A DNA stretch of 6,373 nt from Nitrososphaerales archaeon TH5896 (GTDB taxonomy: Archaea; Thermoproteota; Nitrososphaeria; Nitrososphaerales; Nitrososphaeraceae), in assembly GCA_014523625.1 (NCBI GenBank), contig JAATVP010000160.1, positions 1-6,373 of the forward strand. Direction: 5' to 3'. A program made the position numbers and the translations under genes. Below are positions 6,188-6,373 of this stretch, piece by piece (the first letter of the stretch is position 1; each line of letters starts with the position of its first letter). The notes under the pieces were generated by a model. It was not told the origin of the DNA, searched no databases, and saw only the letters and a program-made list of their open reading frames with translations.

Positions 6188-6373
6188 ATGCCGCAGGACA
6201 TCCTACATACAGTTGGACATATAGTCTGTCCACAATGTCGGACCGAAGGAAAGAGGAGTAAAGTCATCTTATATCCTGGCCAAACTGTGCCAAAGATGAA
6301 GTATACTGATGGGTATTGGGATGAGAATGGGGATTTCATAGAATTCAATGCTGAGATTAAACTCCCTTGGTAT
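6188..6373 (+). CDS. Zinc-ribbon-like hypothetical protein (3' end outside window)
   Basis: An open frame runs from ATG at 6188 to the right edge (62 codons, no stop). It begins MPQDILHTVGHIVCPQCRTE, with a CPQC knuckle at residues 14-17 typical of half of a zinc ribbon; the second cysteine pair would lie outside the window. The middle (VILYPGQTVPKMKYTDGYWD) and the acidic, aromatic stretch after it look like a compact beta-rich domain. The protein is soluble, with no signal peptide. An in-frame TGA at 6146-6148 and the possible promoter at 6148-6163 favour this ATG, although a TTG at 6155 is also open. It diverges from the small secreted protein to its left. Similar short zinc-binding proteins are common in archaea, but I cannot assign a function. 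The opposite-strand frame here is a shadow. Confidence 0.65.
   Translation, partial: MPQDILHTVGHIVCPQCRTEGKRSKVILYPGQTVPKMKYTDGYWDENGDFIEFNAEIKLPWY

Overview
The window most likely comes from an ammonia-oxidising archaeon of the Nitrososphaerota (Thaumarchaeota), perhaps a Nitrososphaera or Nitrosocosmicus-like soil lineage. This is inferred from style, not from a marker gene. The DNA is AT-rich and loosely packed with genes. Promoters look like archaeal TATA boxes placed for short or no leaders. The proteins are mostly secreted surface proteins of kinds common in that phylum: YVTN and NHL beta-propellers, disulfide-pinned prealbumin-like repeats, and a parallel beta-helix protein. There is no rRNA, tRNA, transposase, integrase or CRISPR array.

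Layout. Bases 1-1447 (+) hold the C-terminal 481 residues of a large surface protein: two prealbumin/SpaA-like repeats, a proline-rich linker and a seven-bladed YVTN propeller. It converges on a six-bladed NHL propeller protein with a signal sequence (1764-2720, -). After a gene-free stretch come a four-helix membrane protein (3102-3512, -) and, 14 bp upstream of it, a doubtful 91-codon ORF (3527-3802, -). Bases 3803-4245 contain no convincing gene but carry several short perfect palindromes and a tandem repeat. Bases 4246-5209 (-) are a broken gene for a secreted pectate-lyase-like beta-helix protein. Its reading frame shifts near 4500 and then meets an in-frame TAG, with recognisable coding sequence continuing past both lesions. 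Bases 5285-5756 look non-coding and include a 36-bp run with a four-base period. A small membrane-anchored or secreted protein (5757-6032, -) diverges from a gene cut by the right edge (6188-6373, +) that encodes a CPQC zinc-ribbon-like protein; a near-perfect palindrome lies where its core promoter should be.

Function. The intact secreted products are propeller scaffolds of the sort used for binding or cell-surface display. Nothing shows that they form one pathway, and no operon beyond the possible pair at 3102-3802 is apparent. I see no multi-gene defence, mobile or biosynthetic system. The points most worth checking are the broken beta-helix gene, the in-frame 32-bp repeat inside the YVTN propeller, the palindrome ahead of the zinc-ribbon gene and the palindrome cluster at 3914-4012.
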